Shown here: positions 28,062-36,767 of the stretch, piece after piece
Layout of the letters: each line of letters opens with the position of its first letter
Numbering within the stretch: position 1 is the first letter of the stretch
Source of the DNA: Paenibacillus sp. 1_12
Lineage (GTDB): Bacteria > Bacillota > Bacilli > Paenibacillales > NBRC-103111
NCBI RefSeq assembly: GCF_900114475.1
Contig: NZ_FOTE01000009.1
Coordinates: 238,506 to 302,505, forward strand
DNA: 64,000 nt
Direction: 5' to 3'
Notes under the pieces: generated by a model
What the model saw: only the letters and a program-made list of their open reading frames with translations
What the model was told of the DNA's origin: nothing
The model's database searches: none
Translations under genes and position numbers: made by a program

Positions 28062-28964
28062 TCAGTAGAGTGAATTGCCGGTTAGTTTTTTACTGAGCTG
28101 GTTCGCACCCACGATGAGAATCAAACCTATGACCGATTTGAATATGCCGATTGCCGTTGTATAGCTGTATTGGAAACCGAGCAGCCCCACCTCATAGATG
28201 TAAGTGTCGATGATTTCCCCTGTTTCCTTGATTAGCGGGTTAAGCAGGATATATATTTGTTCGAAGCCCAAATCAAGAATATTGCCAATTCTAAGAAGCA
28301 GCAGCACCATGATTGTTGGCAATAAGGCTGGTAAGGTTATGCTGAACACCTGCCGAAGCTTGCTAGCTCCATCTACATCAGCAGCCTCATAAAGCTCCGG
28401 ATTTATACCTGCAAGAGCCGCCAGGTAAATGATCGTTCCCCAACCAACTTCCTTCCAAATTCCCGAAACAACGACTATACTGCGAAAATATTCCGGCTGT
28501 TGTAAGAAAAAGATTTTCTCGTATCCGAAATAGCTCAGCAATTCATTGACGATTCCATAGTTTGGGGACAACACATTAATAACCAAACCGCCAACGATAA
28601 CCCATGAAAGAAAATGCGGCAAATAAATGACCGTTTGGATAACTCGTTTAAATACCATTTTCCGTACTTCGTTTAAAAGCAGAGACAAAATAATCGGTGC
28701 GGAAAATCCAAAAATGAGCTGGTACAAACTAATTAAGAGCGTATTGCTCAGAATTCGCAAAAATTCGGGATACATAAACAAATTCTCAAAATGTTTGAAA
28801 CCAACAAACTTACTGCCCCATATCCCTGAAAATACATTATAATCTTGGAAAGCGATTAAACTTCCAATAATTGGAATGTATCTGAATATAACAAAGAACA
28901 ATAAACCTGGCACAATCATTGAGTAAATTTGCCAATGCTTCACTATATAATTTTTCCCAAACAC
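28062..28964 (-). CDS. Carbohydrate ABC transporter permease (LplB type)
   Basis: A 300-residue permease with a GTG start and GGGAGG upstream. The LplB signature is MIVPGLLFFVIFRYIPIIGS, then FQDYNVFSGIWGSKFVGFKHF. The coupling loop is EAADVDGASKLRQVFSITLP. It is the first gene of the transporter operon, with a cre-like site upstream, and lies downstream of the yesMN-type pair. Confidence 0.91.
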   Translation of the reverse strand: MFGKNYIVKHWQIYSMIVPGLLFFVIFRYIPIIGSLIAFQDYNVFSGIWGSKFVGFKHFENLFMYPEFLRILSNTLLISLYQLIFGFSAPIILSLLLNEVRKMVFKRVIQTVIYLPHFLSWVIVGGLVINVLSPNYGIVNELLSYFGYEKIFFLQQPEYFRSIVVVSGIWKEVGWGTIIYLAALAGINPELYEAADVDGASKLRQVFSITLPALLPTIMVLLLLRIGNILDLGFEQIYILLNPLIKETGEIIDTYIYEVGLLGFQYSYTTAIGIFKSVIGLILIVGANQLSKKLTGNSLY

Positions 28965-29003
28965 GTGACACCTCCCAGTCTTGATTACTTATGACAACTA
29001 AAT

Positions 29004-29018
29004 CATAAGCGCTTTCAT
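29004..29018 (-). promoter_or_regulatory. cre-like catabolite-responsive element
   Basis: The minus strand reads ATGAAAGCGCTTATG, matching the cre consensus (WTGNAANCGNWNNCW) at all but one position. It is 40 bp upstream of the LplB-type start. It fits CcpA repression of the sugar transport operon. Confidence 0.55.
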
Positions 29019-29097
29019 AAAAATCGTATATGAGCTTTCTTTAGAAAACTTGTGTTTTTTTCTGCAACACTACAGCCTACAGCAGCTTAACAAAATG

Positions 29098-29126
29098 AAA
29101 GAACCTTGAAGTTACTCAAGGTTCTA
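29098..29126 (-). terminator. Terminator of the YesN-like gene
   Basis: AGAACCTTGA and TCAAGGTTCT form a 10-bp stem (29100-29109 with 29116-29125). On the minus strand TTCATTTT follows. The stop codon of the response regulator is in the stem. It separates the two-component operon from the transporter operon. Confidence 0.75.
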
Positions 29127-30182
29127 ATCAAAGCCCATTCTTTTTCTGTATTCTCTTGGCGTGTATCCAAAATACTTTTTAAACGTTTTCGTAAAATGCG
29201 GATAATCGTTATATCCTACCGCTTGAGCTGCTTCGTACGTTTTACAGTTCGAGTTATGAAGAAGCTCCTTTGCTTTTTCCATGCGCAGGCCGGTCAAAAA
29301 TTGCACAAAACTTACGCCTGCTGTTTCTTTAAAAGACTGGCTCGCATAAGATAACGACATATTCATCTGTTCAGCAATGCTTTGCAGGGACAGATCCTCG
29401 TCCATGTAATGCTGCTCGATGTAAGCTACGGCTTGCTTGATGCCTTGAAAGGCTCCGTGGTTTCGTTTAGTTCGTACATCCCGCACATAATTCATAAGGT
29501 TTGCTTCGAGCAAACGCCATGCTTCAAGCGGATCGGATACCGTCTGAAAAAGAGAGAAATCAGCGCCTCGAACCTCTTTTCCAGCGCATTGCTCCAATTC
29601 TTTCTGAATAAACATTAGCAGTTCAAAGCACAGATGCTTGAATTGAACAATGTCCGACGTTTGTTCTATATATCGGAAATAGGCGCTGGCCATCTCAGCC
29701 TGAATTTGTTTTTCGTCAAGGTCCCATATCAAGCATGCCCAACGTTGTCCGATCGTTTTACAGTACCACAACCATACGCTTCGATCTGATACCATTTTCC
29801 TCTTGCTATCAAGCTTGTTGCGAATTGCTCGCAGAACGTTATCCAGTTGCTCCGTTCGAACTGGCTTCAGCAAGTAATCTGTAACCTCAGACTGCAGGGC
29901 TTGCCTAGCATACTCGAATTCCCCATAGCCGGAAAGAATCACAAACTCACACGGTAGTTGACGGTCTCTACATTCCCTGATAAATTCAAGTCCATCCATA
30001 ATCGGCATGCTGATATCGGTAATGATCAAATCAGGTAACTTCTGTATAGCCAGCTCCAACGCTTCCTGCCCATCCTCTGCCTCTCCAACGATTTCAAAGC
30101 CATGCTCGCTTTCCGTAATCAATTTATACAAGCTCCTCTTAATCATGTACTCATCATCAACAATTATGACTTTATATTTCAT
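29124..30182 (-). CDS. AraC-type response regulator (YesN type)
   Basis: A 352-residue protein. The receiver domain starts KVIIVDDEYMIKRSL, with phospho-acceptor in LIITDISMPIMDG and the Lys in DYLLKPVR. The C-terminal AraC domain has two helix-turn-helix motifs (DLSLQSIAEQMNMSLSYASQSF and AAQAVGYNDYPHFTKTFKKYFG). The start overlaps the sensor stop by 4 bp. It probably activates the adjacent LplABC genes upon sensing of an extracellular sugar. Confidence 0.92.
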   Translation of the reverse strand: MKYKVIIVDDEYMIKRSLYKLITESEHGFEIVGEAEDGQEALELAIQKLPDLIITDISMPIMDGLEFIRECRDRQLPCEFVILSGYGEFEYARQALQSEVTDYLLKPVRTEQLDNVLRAIRNKLDSKRKMVSDRSVWLWYCKTIGQRWACLIWDLDEKQIQAEMASAYFRYIEQTSDIVQFKHLCFELLMFIQKELEQCAGKEVRGADFSLFQTVSDPLEAWRLLEANLMNYVRDVRTKRNHGAFQGIKQAVAYIEQHYMDEDLSLQSIAEQMNMSLSYASQSFKETAGVSFVQFLTGLRMEKAKELLHNSNCKTYEAAQAVGYNDYPHFTKTFKKYFGYTPREYRKRMGFD

Positions 30183-31990
30183 ACACCTTCTCCTATCTCA
30201 TATATTTTCTCTTTATCACTCGGAAGCATGATTTGGATAACACTCCCCTGCTCATCGGACTGCAGCACTTGCAGACCGTATGGAATACCGAACAAAAGAC
30301 GAATTCGCTGATGCACGTTACGCAGCCCAATTCTTGTCAATGCTTCATCTTCCTCTTCTTCCCTGATCGGTCGGCTTCCGTCATTCAGAAAAAAACAGTT
30401 ATATTGGTTCATCGTTTCCGAGTCCATTCCTCTACCCTTGTCAATGATCCGCAATAGATAATGACCATTGCCCGATTCGCCGGTAATTCCTACATAAATC
30501 GGCTTAAGCCGATGCTTTTCATAACCATGGCGAAAGCTGTTCTCGACGAGCGGCTGGAGCGATAACCGTACCGCATTTATATGCAAGATCGCATTTTCGT
30601 CCATATCAATCTCGATTTGCAAATAGGGAAACCGTTCCTTTTGAATTTCCAAATACCTTCGAACATGCATTAATTCATCCTTGAGAGAAATAATCTGCAT
30701 CGAGTCACTGATGCTGAAGCGGAACAAATCTGCTAGCGCAGTAGCCATTCGGCTGATCGGCGTAACGCCTTCCACGATGGCATAGGAATTGATCATTTCT
30801 AATGTATTGTACAAAAAATGCGGGTTTATCTGTGATTGAAGCGCTTGCAGTGTAGATTCCCTCTGCTTGATGATCAATTCTCTCTCTCTTATTTGCGACG
30901 TATGCACTTCCTCGATTAATCTGCGCAATTCACGAACCATTGTGTTGAATCCACGATATAAATTACCAACTTCATATCCTTGATGCACAGGTGCCGTGAT
31001 GTTGAAATTGCCATTTTCCGCCTGTCTCATCAATCGCTGCAGTTTGGTAAGCGCATTCGTAAGTGAAAGGGAAAAGCCACCGATAACTAGGATGACAAGC
31101 AGGACAAGCGCCAATCCACCCCATATGGATATATTACGCAAAGACAACATTTCTGCTGTTATTTCATGAATCGGCACCTGCGAGATAATTGTCCAACCCG
31201 TATAAGGAGATTTATGAAAAACGACCAAGTCTTTCACTTCCTTCTCGGAATGTATAAAAGTCCCGCTCTCCCGATTTTGAATTTGCTCGGAATACCAATC
31301 AGGAACGTTTGTGCCCCACTTTGCATGATCTGGATGATAGATCACTTGCCCCTTAGCATCCGCAATCCACAAAAATCCGGTTTTACCGATCTCAATCTGG
31401 CCTACAATTTGGGATATTTCATTTAAACGCAGATCGATGATCAATACACCGGACGTTAGGTACGTGGATGCATCCTTAAACTTGCGTGTAATCGTTAACA
31501 GCGGAATATTATCGTTCCAACGAATCCCTACCACAGAATAGTTTTTACTGCCAGGCAGGTTCAAATAAGTCTCATAATGCTTCTCCACCAAAGATGAGCC
31601 CAAACTGGAAACCGAGAACCCCTCATTTGAAAATATCGTAAACGAATACATTTCCGGTCTTCCAAAAACCAACTGCTGCAAAACCTCGTCTTGAATTTTT
31701 TTTGTAATCATAATCCGTTCATACATTTGCTCTGGAGTCAGCAGCATAAAATCCCGGATTAATGGATGAGTAATGAGCGGAAACGTTGTCCGTTCCAGAT
31801 CGAGGAAATATGAATTCAAGTGCTCGTTTGCTTGTTTGACTATTTGTTCATTGAAATCGGCTGCCGAGCGCTCTATCGACAAAGTGGACTTATCATACCA
31901 TAGCTTTCCGAATACGAGCAAAGGCATACATACGAAAACTATGAACAATACAATCAATTTGGTGCGTATGGATAAGTTTATTTTTATCAT
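30179..31990 (-). CDS. Sensor histidine kinase (YesM type)
   Basis: A 603-residue kinase. An N-terminal membrane helix (about 12-26) and a second near 285-307 bracket a ~260-residue extracellular sensor domain with a dCache-like middle. A HAMP linker (FSLSLTNALTKLQRLM) leads to the His_kinase domain with QINPHFLYNTLEMIN (phospho-acceptor His). The HATPase domain has LQPLVENSFRHGYEK and DKGRGMD. It forms a two-component system with the YesN-like regulator. Confidence 0.92.
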   Translation of the reverse strand: MIKINLSIRTKLIVLFIVFVCMPLLVFGKLWYDKSTLSIERSAADFNEQIVKQANEHLNSYFLDLERTTFPLITHPLIRDFMLLTPEQMYERIMITKKIQDEVLQQLVFGRPEMYSFTIFSNEGFSVSSLGSSLVEKHYETYLNLPGSKNYSVVGIRWNDNIPLLTITRKFKDASTYLTSGVLIIDLRLNEISQIVGQIEIGKTGFLWIADAKGQVIYHPDHAKWGTNVPDWYSEQIQNRESGTFIHSEKEVKDLVVFHKSPYTGWTIISQVPIHEITAEMLSLRNISIWGGLALVLLVILVIGGFSLSLTNALTKLQRLMRQAENGNFNITAPVHQGYEVGNLYRGFNTMVRELRRLIEEVHTSQIRERELIIKQRESTLQALQSQINPHFLYNTLEMINSYAIVEGVTPISRMATALADLFRFSISDSMQIISLKDELMHVRRYLEIQKERFPYLQIEIDMDENAILHINAVRLSLQPLVENSFRHGYEKHRLKPIYVGITGESGNGHYLLRIIDKGRGMDSETMNQYNCFFLNDGSRPIREEEEDEALTRIGLRNVHQRIRLLFGIPYGLQVLQSDEQGSVIQIMLPSDKEKIYEIGEGV

Positions 31991-32169
31991 GCTCTTAATC
32001 CCTTTCCCCTGTTGTGTAATGAAGCATACTTATTCATCGGAATGGATCTGGATAGAAACAAGGATATACACGCTATGTATTCTCCAAGCAGAACGAAGCA
32101 ACCTTACTCGAATTAGATCGATTTGAAAAAGCTTGGGCATCGTGTATAAGACATTCCCGCGATTCGGCC

Positions 32170-32210
32170 CGCTAGCGAAAAAGGCTGCCTTTGTAGCGGC
32201 AGCCCCTTTG
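32170..32210 (-). terminator. Terminator of the DUF6054-like gene
   Basis: GGCTGCC (32183-32189) pairs with GGCAGCC (32198-32204); on the minus strand TTTTT follows. The flanking CGCTAGCGAA is repeated at a similar terminator at 33301-33310. 31991-32169 shows nothing else. Confidence 0.7.
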
Positions 32211-32274
32211 TATTTTACTATTGTTCTCTGCCAATAACAATCCATGTCCACTCGTAACGGATAGTAGTGACACC

Positions 32275-32604
32275 TTATTCAATAATATAATGACTTAAAA
32301 TATTTTCTACAGAAGAAGCAAAATCGTCTGCAGCACCCCAATCGAAATTGAAAATGAAGCCTTCTGAGCTCCCCGTGGCGATAGCCCTTACGTTAGTTGC
32401 GCCATTAATATTATCGATAATAACAATTAGCGCTGCGCGATTTTTCGATCTGAAGTAATATTTTTCATATATCTGCGTGCCAATAAGTTGATCCTGACCC
32501 ACAATATGATATTCTTCATGTACCAGATCAGCGTTTTGATTATGTTTAACTAGATCCAAAGCCGCCGATGGTGCGATGCTGACATTAAAACTAATTTTAC
32601 TCAT
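32275..32604 (-). CDS. Small hypothetical protein, DUF6054-like
   Basis: A 109-residue cytoplasmic protein with GGAG upstream. The segments SAALDLVKHNQNADLVHEEY, GTQIYEKYYFRSKNRAALIV and STGSSEGFIFNFDWGAADDF resemble remembered DUF6054 proteins; the match was not tested. No enzyme motif is seen. It stands alone between a terminator and a GNAT gene. Confidence 0.65.
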   Translation of the reverse strand: MSKISFNVSIAPSAALDLVKHNQNADLVHEEYHIVGQDQLIGTQIYEKYYFRSKNRAALIVIIDNINGATNVRAIATGSSEGFIFNFDWGAADDFASSVENILSHYIIE

Positions 32605-32686
32605 TTATCCATCTCTCCTTAATGAAAGATTGTTTATCCTCCATACGATGTAAAGGCAATGAATGTTGCACCCTGCTCATCTAAAG

Positions 32687-33106
32687 TTAAATGTCCTTTT
32701 TTAAATAATAATGGTGATGTCCGCCAGCATTTTGAATAGTTCCAAACACGACAAAACCTTGCTTTATATAAAAATCCAACGCTTGAAAGCTTAATGTATC
32801 AAGCTTAATGAAATTGCAGTCTTTCTTTTTAGCTATTTGTTCAGCTTCAGCTAATAGCTTCTTTCCATACCCTAAATGTCGAAGCTCTTCCTCCACAAAC
32901 AAATAGTGTACCTCCATCCAGTTCCAACAGATTTCGCCAACAATTCCACCAAATAATTGACCATCGGTATTTTTTAAAAATAGGTTTACCTCCTGATACC
33001 TACCTTTTAAGTGATCCGGGAAATGCCTCAAATTATACGCAACCATCATATTTTTTATATAGGTTTTGTTATCACTATTGGATTCATCAGATAGGTATAT
33101 GTCCAT
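32687..33106 (-). CDS. GNAT N-acetyltransferase
   Basis: A 139-residue acetyltransferase. Acetyl-CoA binding is shown by VEEELRHLGYGKKLLAEAEQIAKKKDC, and the later ALDFYIKQGFVVFGTIQNAGG. GAGGGA lies before the ATG. Downstream is an 80-bp gap to the DUF6054-like gene on the same strand, so co-transcription is possible. Confidence 0.86.
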   Translation of the reverse strand: MDIYLSDESNSDNKTYIKNMMVAYNLRHFPDHLKGRYQEVNLFLKNTDGQLFGGIVGEICWNWMEVHYLFVEEELRHLGYGKKLLAEAEQIAKKKDCNFIKLDTLSFQALDFYIKQGFVVFGTIQNAGGHHHYYLKKDI

Positions 33107-33139
33107 ACTTTATTCGTTCCCTCTTCTCATTTGCAATCA

Positions 33140-33200
33140 CTATATAAGATGAACTAAACATCATGACAGCAAAAAAGTGCTGCGAAAGCAGACCCTTCTT
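33140..33200 (+). repeat. Truncated copy of the 146-bp MITE-like repeat
   Basis: CTATATAAGATGAACTAAA at 33140-33158 matches the terminal repeat at 807-825 in 18 of 19 positions. An internal GCTGCGAAAGCAG (33179-33191) is at the same 39-bp distance as in the first copy (846-858). No right-hand terminal repeat is found, so only the left end remains. Confidence 0.7.
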
Positions 33201-33310
33201 CCAATCGCTGTTGACTAAAAAAGAATTTAATAAAATAAATTTACCATATGTATCCTAATCCTCGACAGTGCAGAATCGTTTATACTTAAACTTTACGTAT
33301 CGCTAGCGAA

Positions 33311-33333
33311 ATAAGGCTGCACGCGGCAGCCTC
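33311..33333 (-). terminator. Terminator of the MOSC/GNAT operon
   Basis: GGCTGC (33315-33320) pairs with GCAGCC (33326-33331), with TTATTTCG following on the minus strand. The CGCTAGCGAA flank is shared with the terminator at 32170. Confidence 0.55.
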
Positions 33334-33367
33334 TAAAGATTACATTCAACTCTTGTTTTCATTTGTA

Positions 33368-33841
33368 CTACAATTTTTTAATCATCTTGAAATTAACCAG
33401 TTGAACGTCCTTGCGTTCTACAATCTGTGATTGTATGGTTCGGTACCCTTGACGTTCAAAAAAAGGTTTCGCTGTGATGCTTGCTTCCGTATCGATTTCA
33501 GTGAGACCTAATCTTCTTGCCTCCGATTCGATTGTATTCACCAGAGCAGAAGCTATTCCTTGTCGCTGAACATCTTTGTGAATATAAAGTCGATCTAAGT
33601 GACCCTCTTGGGTCATGTCAGAAAAACCGATGATTTCACCATCAAGTTCCATAACGTATGCAATATTGTGGCTCAAAGCAGCTTTCCAACTGATTATTTT
33701 AGCGTCTATTTCGTCCTTTGGCGCCCACGCATCAAGTTGATCTTGTGAATAATCCTTTGCGTTAATGGTATGTACGGTATCGTAGAATAGTGAAACGATC
33801 TGATTGATATCGGAATCTTCAAATTTTCTTATTTTCCTCAA
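33368..33841 (-). CDS. GNAT N-acetyltransferase
   Basis: A 157-residue acetyltransferase starting at TTG (33841), with GAGGAG about 7 bases upstream. Acetyl-CoA motif: LYIHKDVQRQGIASALVNTIE, then KPFFERQGYRTIQSQ. The gene follows the MOSC gene with a 5-bp gap, so the two form an operon. It is similar in length to the YiaC/YafP group of small acetyltransferases. Confidence 0.86.
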   Translation of the reverse strand: MRKIRKFEDSDINQIVSLFYDTVHTINAKDYSQDQLDAWAPKDEIDAKIISWKAALSHNIAYVMELDGEIIGFSDMTQEGHLDRLYIHKDVQRQGIASALVNTIESEARRLGLTEIDTEASITAKPFFERQGYRTIQSQIVERKDVQLVNFKMIKKL

Positions 33842-33846
33842 CGAGT

Positions 33847-34596
33847 CTACTCCTCGCTATTTTCACCTTTGATATAGACCTTCTCGCCAACATGAATCTG
33901 CCCCGTCTTGACAACAGAAGCATACACGCCAAAGTTCAAATTCATCTCCTCGTTTACTTTCCTCAAAAGCGTAGTATCAAGTTTAAGCGTGTCAGGATCA
34001 ATCGTAATCATAGAACAACGACGACAAAACAAATCTACTTGTAATTCCGTATTGCCAACTACTAATCGCTTCCCTATCCAATCGCTTTCATTAAAAGAAT
34101 CATCATCTAAAGAAACAATTAAATTCGCTCTAAATCGGCGTAAATCCAACCTTTTCCCCCACATCTCTTCAAGTTTACGCAGTGAAGTGGTTGTGATAAT
34201 CAGGATACTGCTCGTATCGACAGCCATGAGCTCAGATTTCTGGGGTTCGTAACTCCTCATTGTTATCTTTTTTTTGAAATGCCTTTGTATTTCATCTAAT
34301 AAATCTTCATTCCATATAAAATTTTGTCCAGTGGGTGATGTTACTTGTATTTGTGGCAGCTCACTTTCTAAACTCTCACCTATAAACTCGGCCTTATAAC
34401 CAAGCATCTCAGGGATATTTCTCGCGGTAATATAGCTATCCCATCCTTCCTTAGTTTCATCTATAAAAGCATAAGAGCGGTCACCATACAACCCATAGGT
34501 CTCCACTTTGCTAATCTGTACACGCTCACCCGCAAATGACTTTACAGGATATCGATTGATTTCAATGATTTCACCAATACAAGCTGCTGACAACAT
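33847..34596 (-). CDS. MOSC domain protein
   Basis: A 249-residue protein with the MOSC_N beta-barrel (ACIGEIIEINRYPVKSFAGERV) followed by a MOSC domain (RFRANLIVSLDDDSF, VDLFCRRCSMITIDPDT). The C of LFCRRC is the conserved MOSC Cys. Family members (YcbX, mARC) bind molybdenum cofactor and reduce N-hydroxylated compounds. It is divergent from the B12-riboswitch operon and heads a two-gene operon with a GNAT. Confidence 0.88.
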   Translation of the reverse strand: MLSAACIGEIIEINRYPVKSFAGERVQISKVETYGLYGDRSYAFIDETKEGWDSYITARNIPEMLGYKAEFIGESLESELPQIQVTSPTGQNFIWNEDLLDEIQRHFKKKITMRSYEPQKSELMAVDTSSILIITTTSLRKLEEMWGKRLDLRRFRANLIVSLDDDSFNESDWIGKRLVVGNTELQVDLFCRRCSMITIDPDTLKLDTTLLRKVNEEMNLNFGVYASVVKTGQIHVGEKVYIKGENSEE

Positions 34597-34817
34597 GACC
34601 GCCTCTTTTCAATGATTACATGATACCTACAAAATACTAAGCATTAATCAAATAGTAATTTTCAGCTTGAATCCTGTCAAAGGAAATATTGTTTGTACCT
34701 ATTAACAAGGTAGTCTCCACACCCCTGCAGGCAATCTATGATGTTTAACTCATTCAAAATTGTATTGCATAAGATATGGATATTGTTTATGATCAAGGTT
34801 GATAATTGAATATTTGT

Positions 34818-34992
34818 GGGAACAGGTGCTTCAGCAAGCTGAAGCTTAAAAGGGAAGTTCGGTGCAATGCCGACGCGGTCCCGCCACTGTAACGGAGGAG
34901 TCATCAGCGACAATGCCACTGATCTTTGGAGTTCAAAGATTGGGAAGGCCGCTGATGATAAAGATCCCGAAGCCAGGAGACCTGCCAGTTCT
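34818..34992 (+). promoter_or_regulatory. Cobalamin riboswitch
   Basis: The B12-box signature is present. GGGAACAGGTG begins the aptamer, followed by AAAAGGGAAGTTCGGTGCAA, then GCCGACGCGGTCCCGCCACTG, and GAAGCCAGGAGACCTGCC at the 3' side (about 34969-34986). GAACAGGT and ACCTGCCAGTTC close P1/P2. It lies on the plus strand upstream of a Nik/Opp-like transporter operon and is followed by a terminator, so adenosylcobalamin probably shuts the operon off. Confidence 0.95.
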
Positions 34993-35065
34993 GACAACAC
35001 TGCTTTTACCTACGAAGGATAGGGAGGTGTTAAGGACGGCCGTCGTTTCACACAATAAAACTATG

Positions 35066-35110
35066 GGCATCTTTACCTTTTTCTTAATTAAAGGTAACGA
35101 TGTCTTTTTT
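35066..35110 (+). terminator. Riboswitch expression-platform terminator
   Basis: GGCATC-T-TTACCTTT (35066-35080) pairs with AAAGGTAA-C-GATGTC (35090-35104), then six T. It is 74 bases after the aptamer and 83 bases before the first start codon. Confidence 0.85.
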
Positions 35111-35192
35111 GCGTTGCATACGATGTTCTGACTTTAACAAAGTGGTACATGAAATACAATTATGAGATGGATACCAGAAGGAGACAGAAAAG

Positions 35193-36767
35193 ATGTTGAT
35201 GTATGTAAAGAAAAGCAGTTGGTTCACTTTAGTATTGACCTTAGTCATTGCGTTATCCGCTTGCAGCACTTCCAAAAATTCAAGTGCAGGTGCAGGCGAC
35301 TCTTCGGCTAGTACAAGCTCAGCCATGGCGGAGCAGCAGGTGCTAAAATATGTCACCTTGAATATGCCCCGCTCGTTAGATCCAACTAATGTGGATGCAC
35401 AGCGGATTACGTCGGATGGGATTGCCGAGCCTTTGGTTATGCTCAATGACGACGCGACATTACGCCCATGGCTGGCTAAGTCTTGGAAGAATGTAGAACC
35501 TACCCTATGGGAAATGGAGCTGCAGCCTAATGTGAAGTTTTGGAGTGGTGCCGTCATGGATGCAGCAGCAGTCAAAGCGGCGCTTGAACGTCATCAAAAG
35601 CTGAACAAACGGGCTTCCTCACAAATCGGCGGTGTGGAATTTATCGTCAAGGATGCGCTGCACATTCAATTCAAAACCCCTAAACCCGACCCAGCTTTTA
35701 TGTTTAAGCTTACCGGATTTGCGATTCATAATGCCGCTGAAGCGGATCGTCTTGGCGATAAATTTAATAAAGAAGCCGATTTAACCGGATTTATGAAGCC
35801 CACACAATTTATTCCGGGTGAGCTGCTGATTGCCAAAGCTGTACCTACTTATTGGGGTACGAAACCAAAGCTTGCACGTATTGAGGCAAGACTTGGATCG
35901 GATGGACAAGGTCGGTTATTGGCTATGAAAAGTGGAGATACCGACGCGGATATGAATGTAGAAGTCGAACAACGGATTGCCTATGAAAAGGATAAAAAAT
36001 TCAATGTGCTGTATCCACCAGGCTCAACTCGCAATTTATGGCTGAACATTAGAAAGGTTCCGGCTTTTCAGGACCCTAAGGTTCGTTTGGCTATAAGTCT
36101 CGCTTTGGACCGCAAAGAGCTTATTGACGGGGTAAGTCGTGGTTTTGCTGAACCTGTAACAGGCCACTTCCCAAAAGGGCTTCCTTATGCACTGGACAAA
36201 GGACCGGAATCCGACCGTGCCAAGGCAGCACAGCTGCTTGACGAAGCAGGCTGGAAAGCTGGAGCAGATGGCATCCGCACCAAAGATGGTCAAAAGCTGC
36301 AGTTCAAATTGCTGACTTACTCGTTCTTTCAACCTACTGCAGTCGCCCTGCAAAGCCAATTAAAGGCTGTTGGCATTAATATTGAAATCGCCCCTGTAGA
36401 AACAACGGCTTCGAATCAATTGATGCTGGACGGCAACTTCGAGATGGCAACCTACTGCTCCTGCGGCAGTGTAACTGGAGATATTGGAGGCCAATTGAAA
36501 TCGTATTACCGCAGCGGCATTGTCAGCAATTACGGCGGATACAGCAATCCTGAGGTAGACAAGCTGATCGATCAGCTATCAGCAGAGTTTGATTCCAACA
36601 AGCAAAATGAGCTGGCAAAACAAGTTCAAAAAATCGTGCTGGACGAAACCGCAATCGTTTATATGTATAATTCGGCAAGCTGGGGTTCGGCCTATAACAA
36701 CAAGGTGAAGGGCATCGATGAGAACTTAAGAACGAAGATTGTACCAGAAATGTATATTAGCAAATGA
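35193..36767 (+). CDS. Nickel/peptide-type ABC substrate-binding lipoprotein (B12-riboswitch controlled)
   Basis: A 524-residue family 5 binding protein. The signal peptide ends in ALSACSTS (lipobox Cys near residue 25). The core pattern MPRSLDPTNVDAQRITSDGIAEPLV and EMELQPNVKFWSGAVMDAAAVK is that of NikA/Opp proteins. GGAG precedes the first ATG. Its cobalamin riboswitch makes cobalt or a cobalt chelate the likely ligand; nickel or a cobinamide-like ligand is an alternative. It overlaps the next gene by 4 bp. Confidence 0.88.
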   Translation: MLMYVKKSSWFTLVLTLVIALSACSTSKNSSAGAGDSSASTSSAMAEQQVLKYVTLNMPRSLDPTNVDAQRITSDGIAEPLVMLNDDATLRPWLAKSWKNVEPTLWEMELQPNVKFWSGAVMDAAAVKAALERHQKLNKRASSQIGGVEFIVKDALHIQFKTPKPDPAFMFKLTGFAIHNAAEADRLGDKFNKEADLTGFMKPTQFIPGELLIAKAVPTYWGTKPKLARIEARLGSDGQGRLLAMKSGDTDADMNVEVEQRIAYEKDKKFNVLYPPGSTRNLWLNIRKVPAFQDPKVRLAISLALDRKELIDGVSRGFAEPVTGHFPKGLPYALDKGPESDRAKAAQLLDEAGWKAGADGIRTKDGQKLQFKLLTYSFFQPTAVALQSQLKAVGINIEIAPVETTASNQLMLDGNFEMATYCSCGSVTGDIGGQLKSYYRSGIVSNYGGYSNPEVDKLIDQLSAEFDSNKQNELAKQVQKIVLDETAIVYMYNSASWGSAYNNKVKGIDENLRTKIVPEMYISK

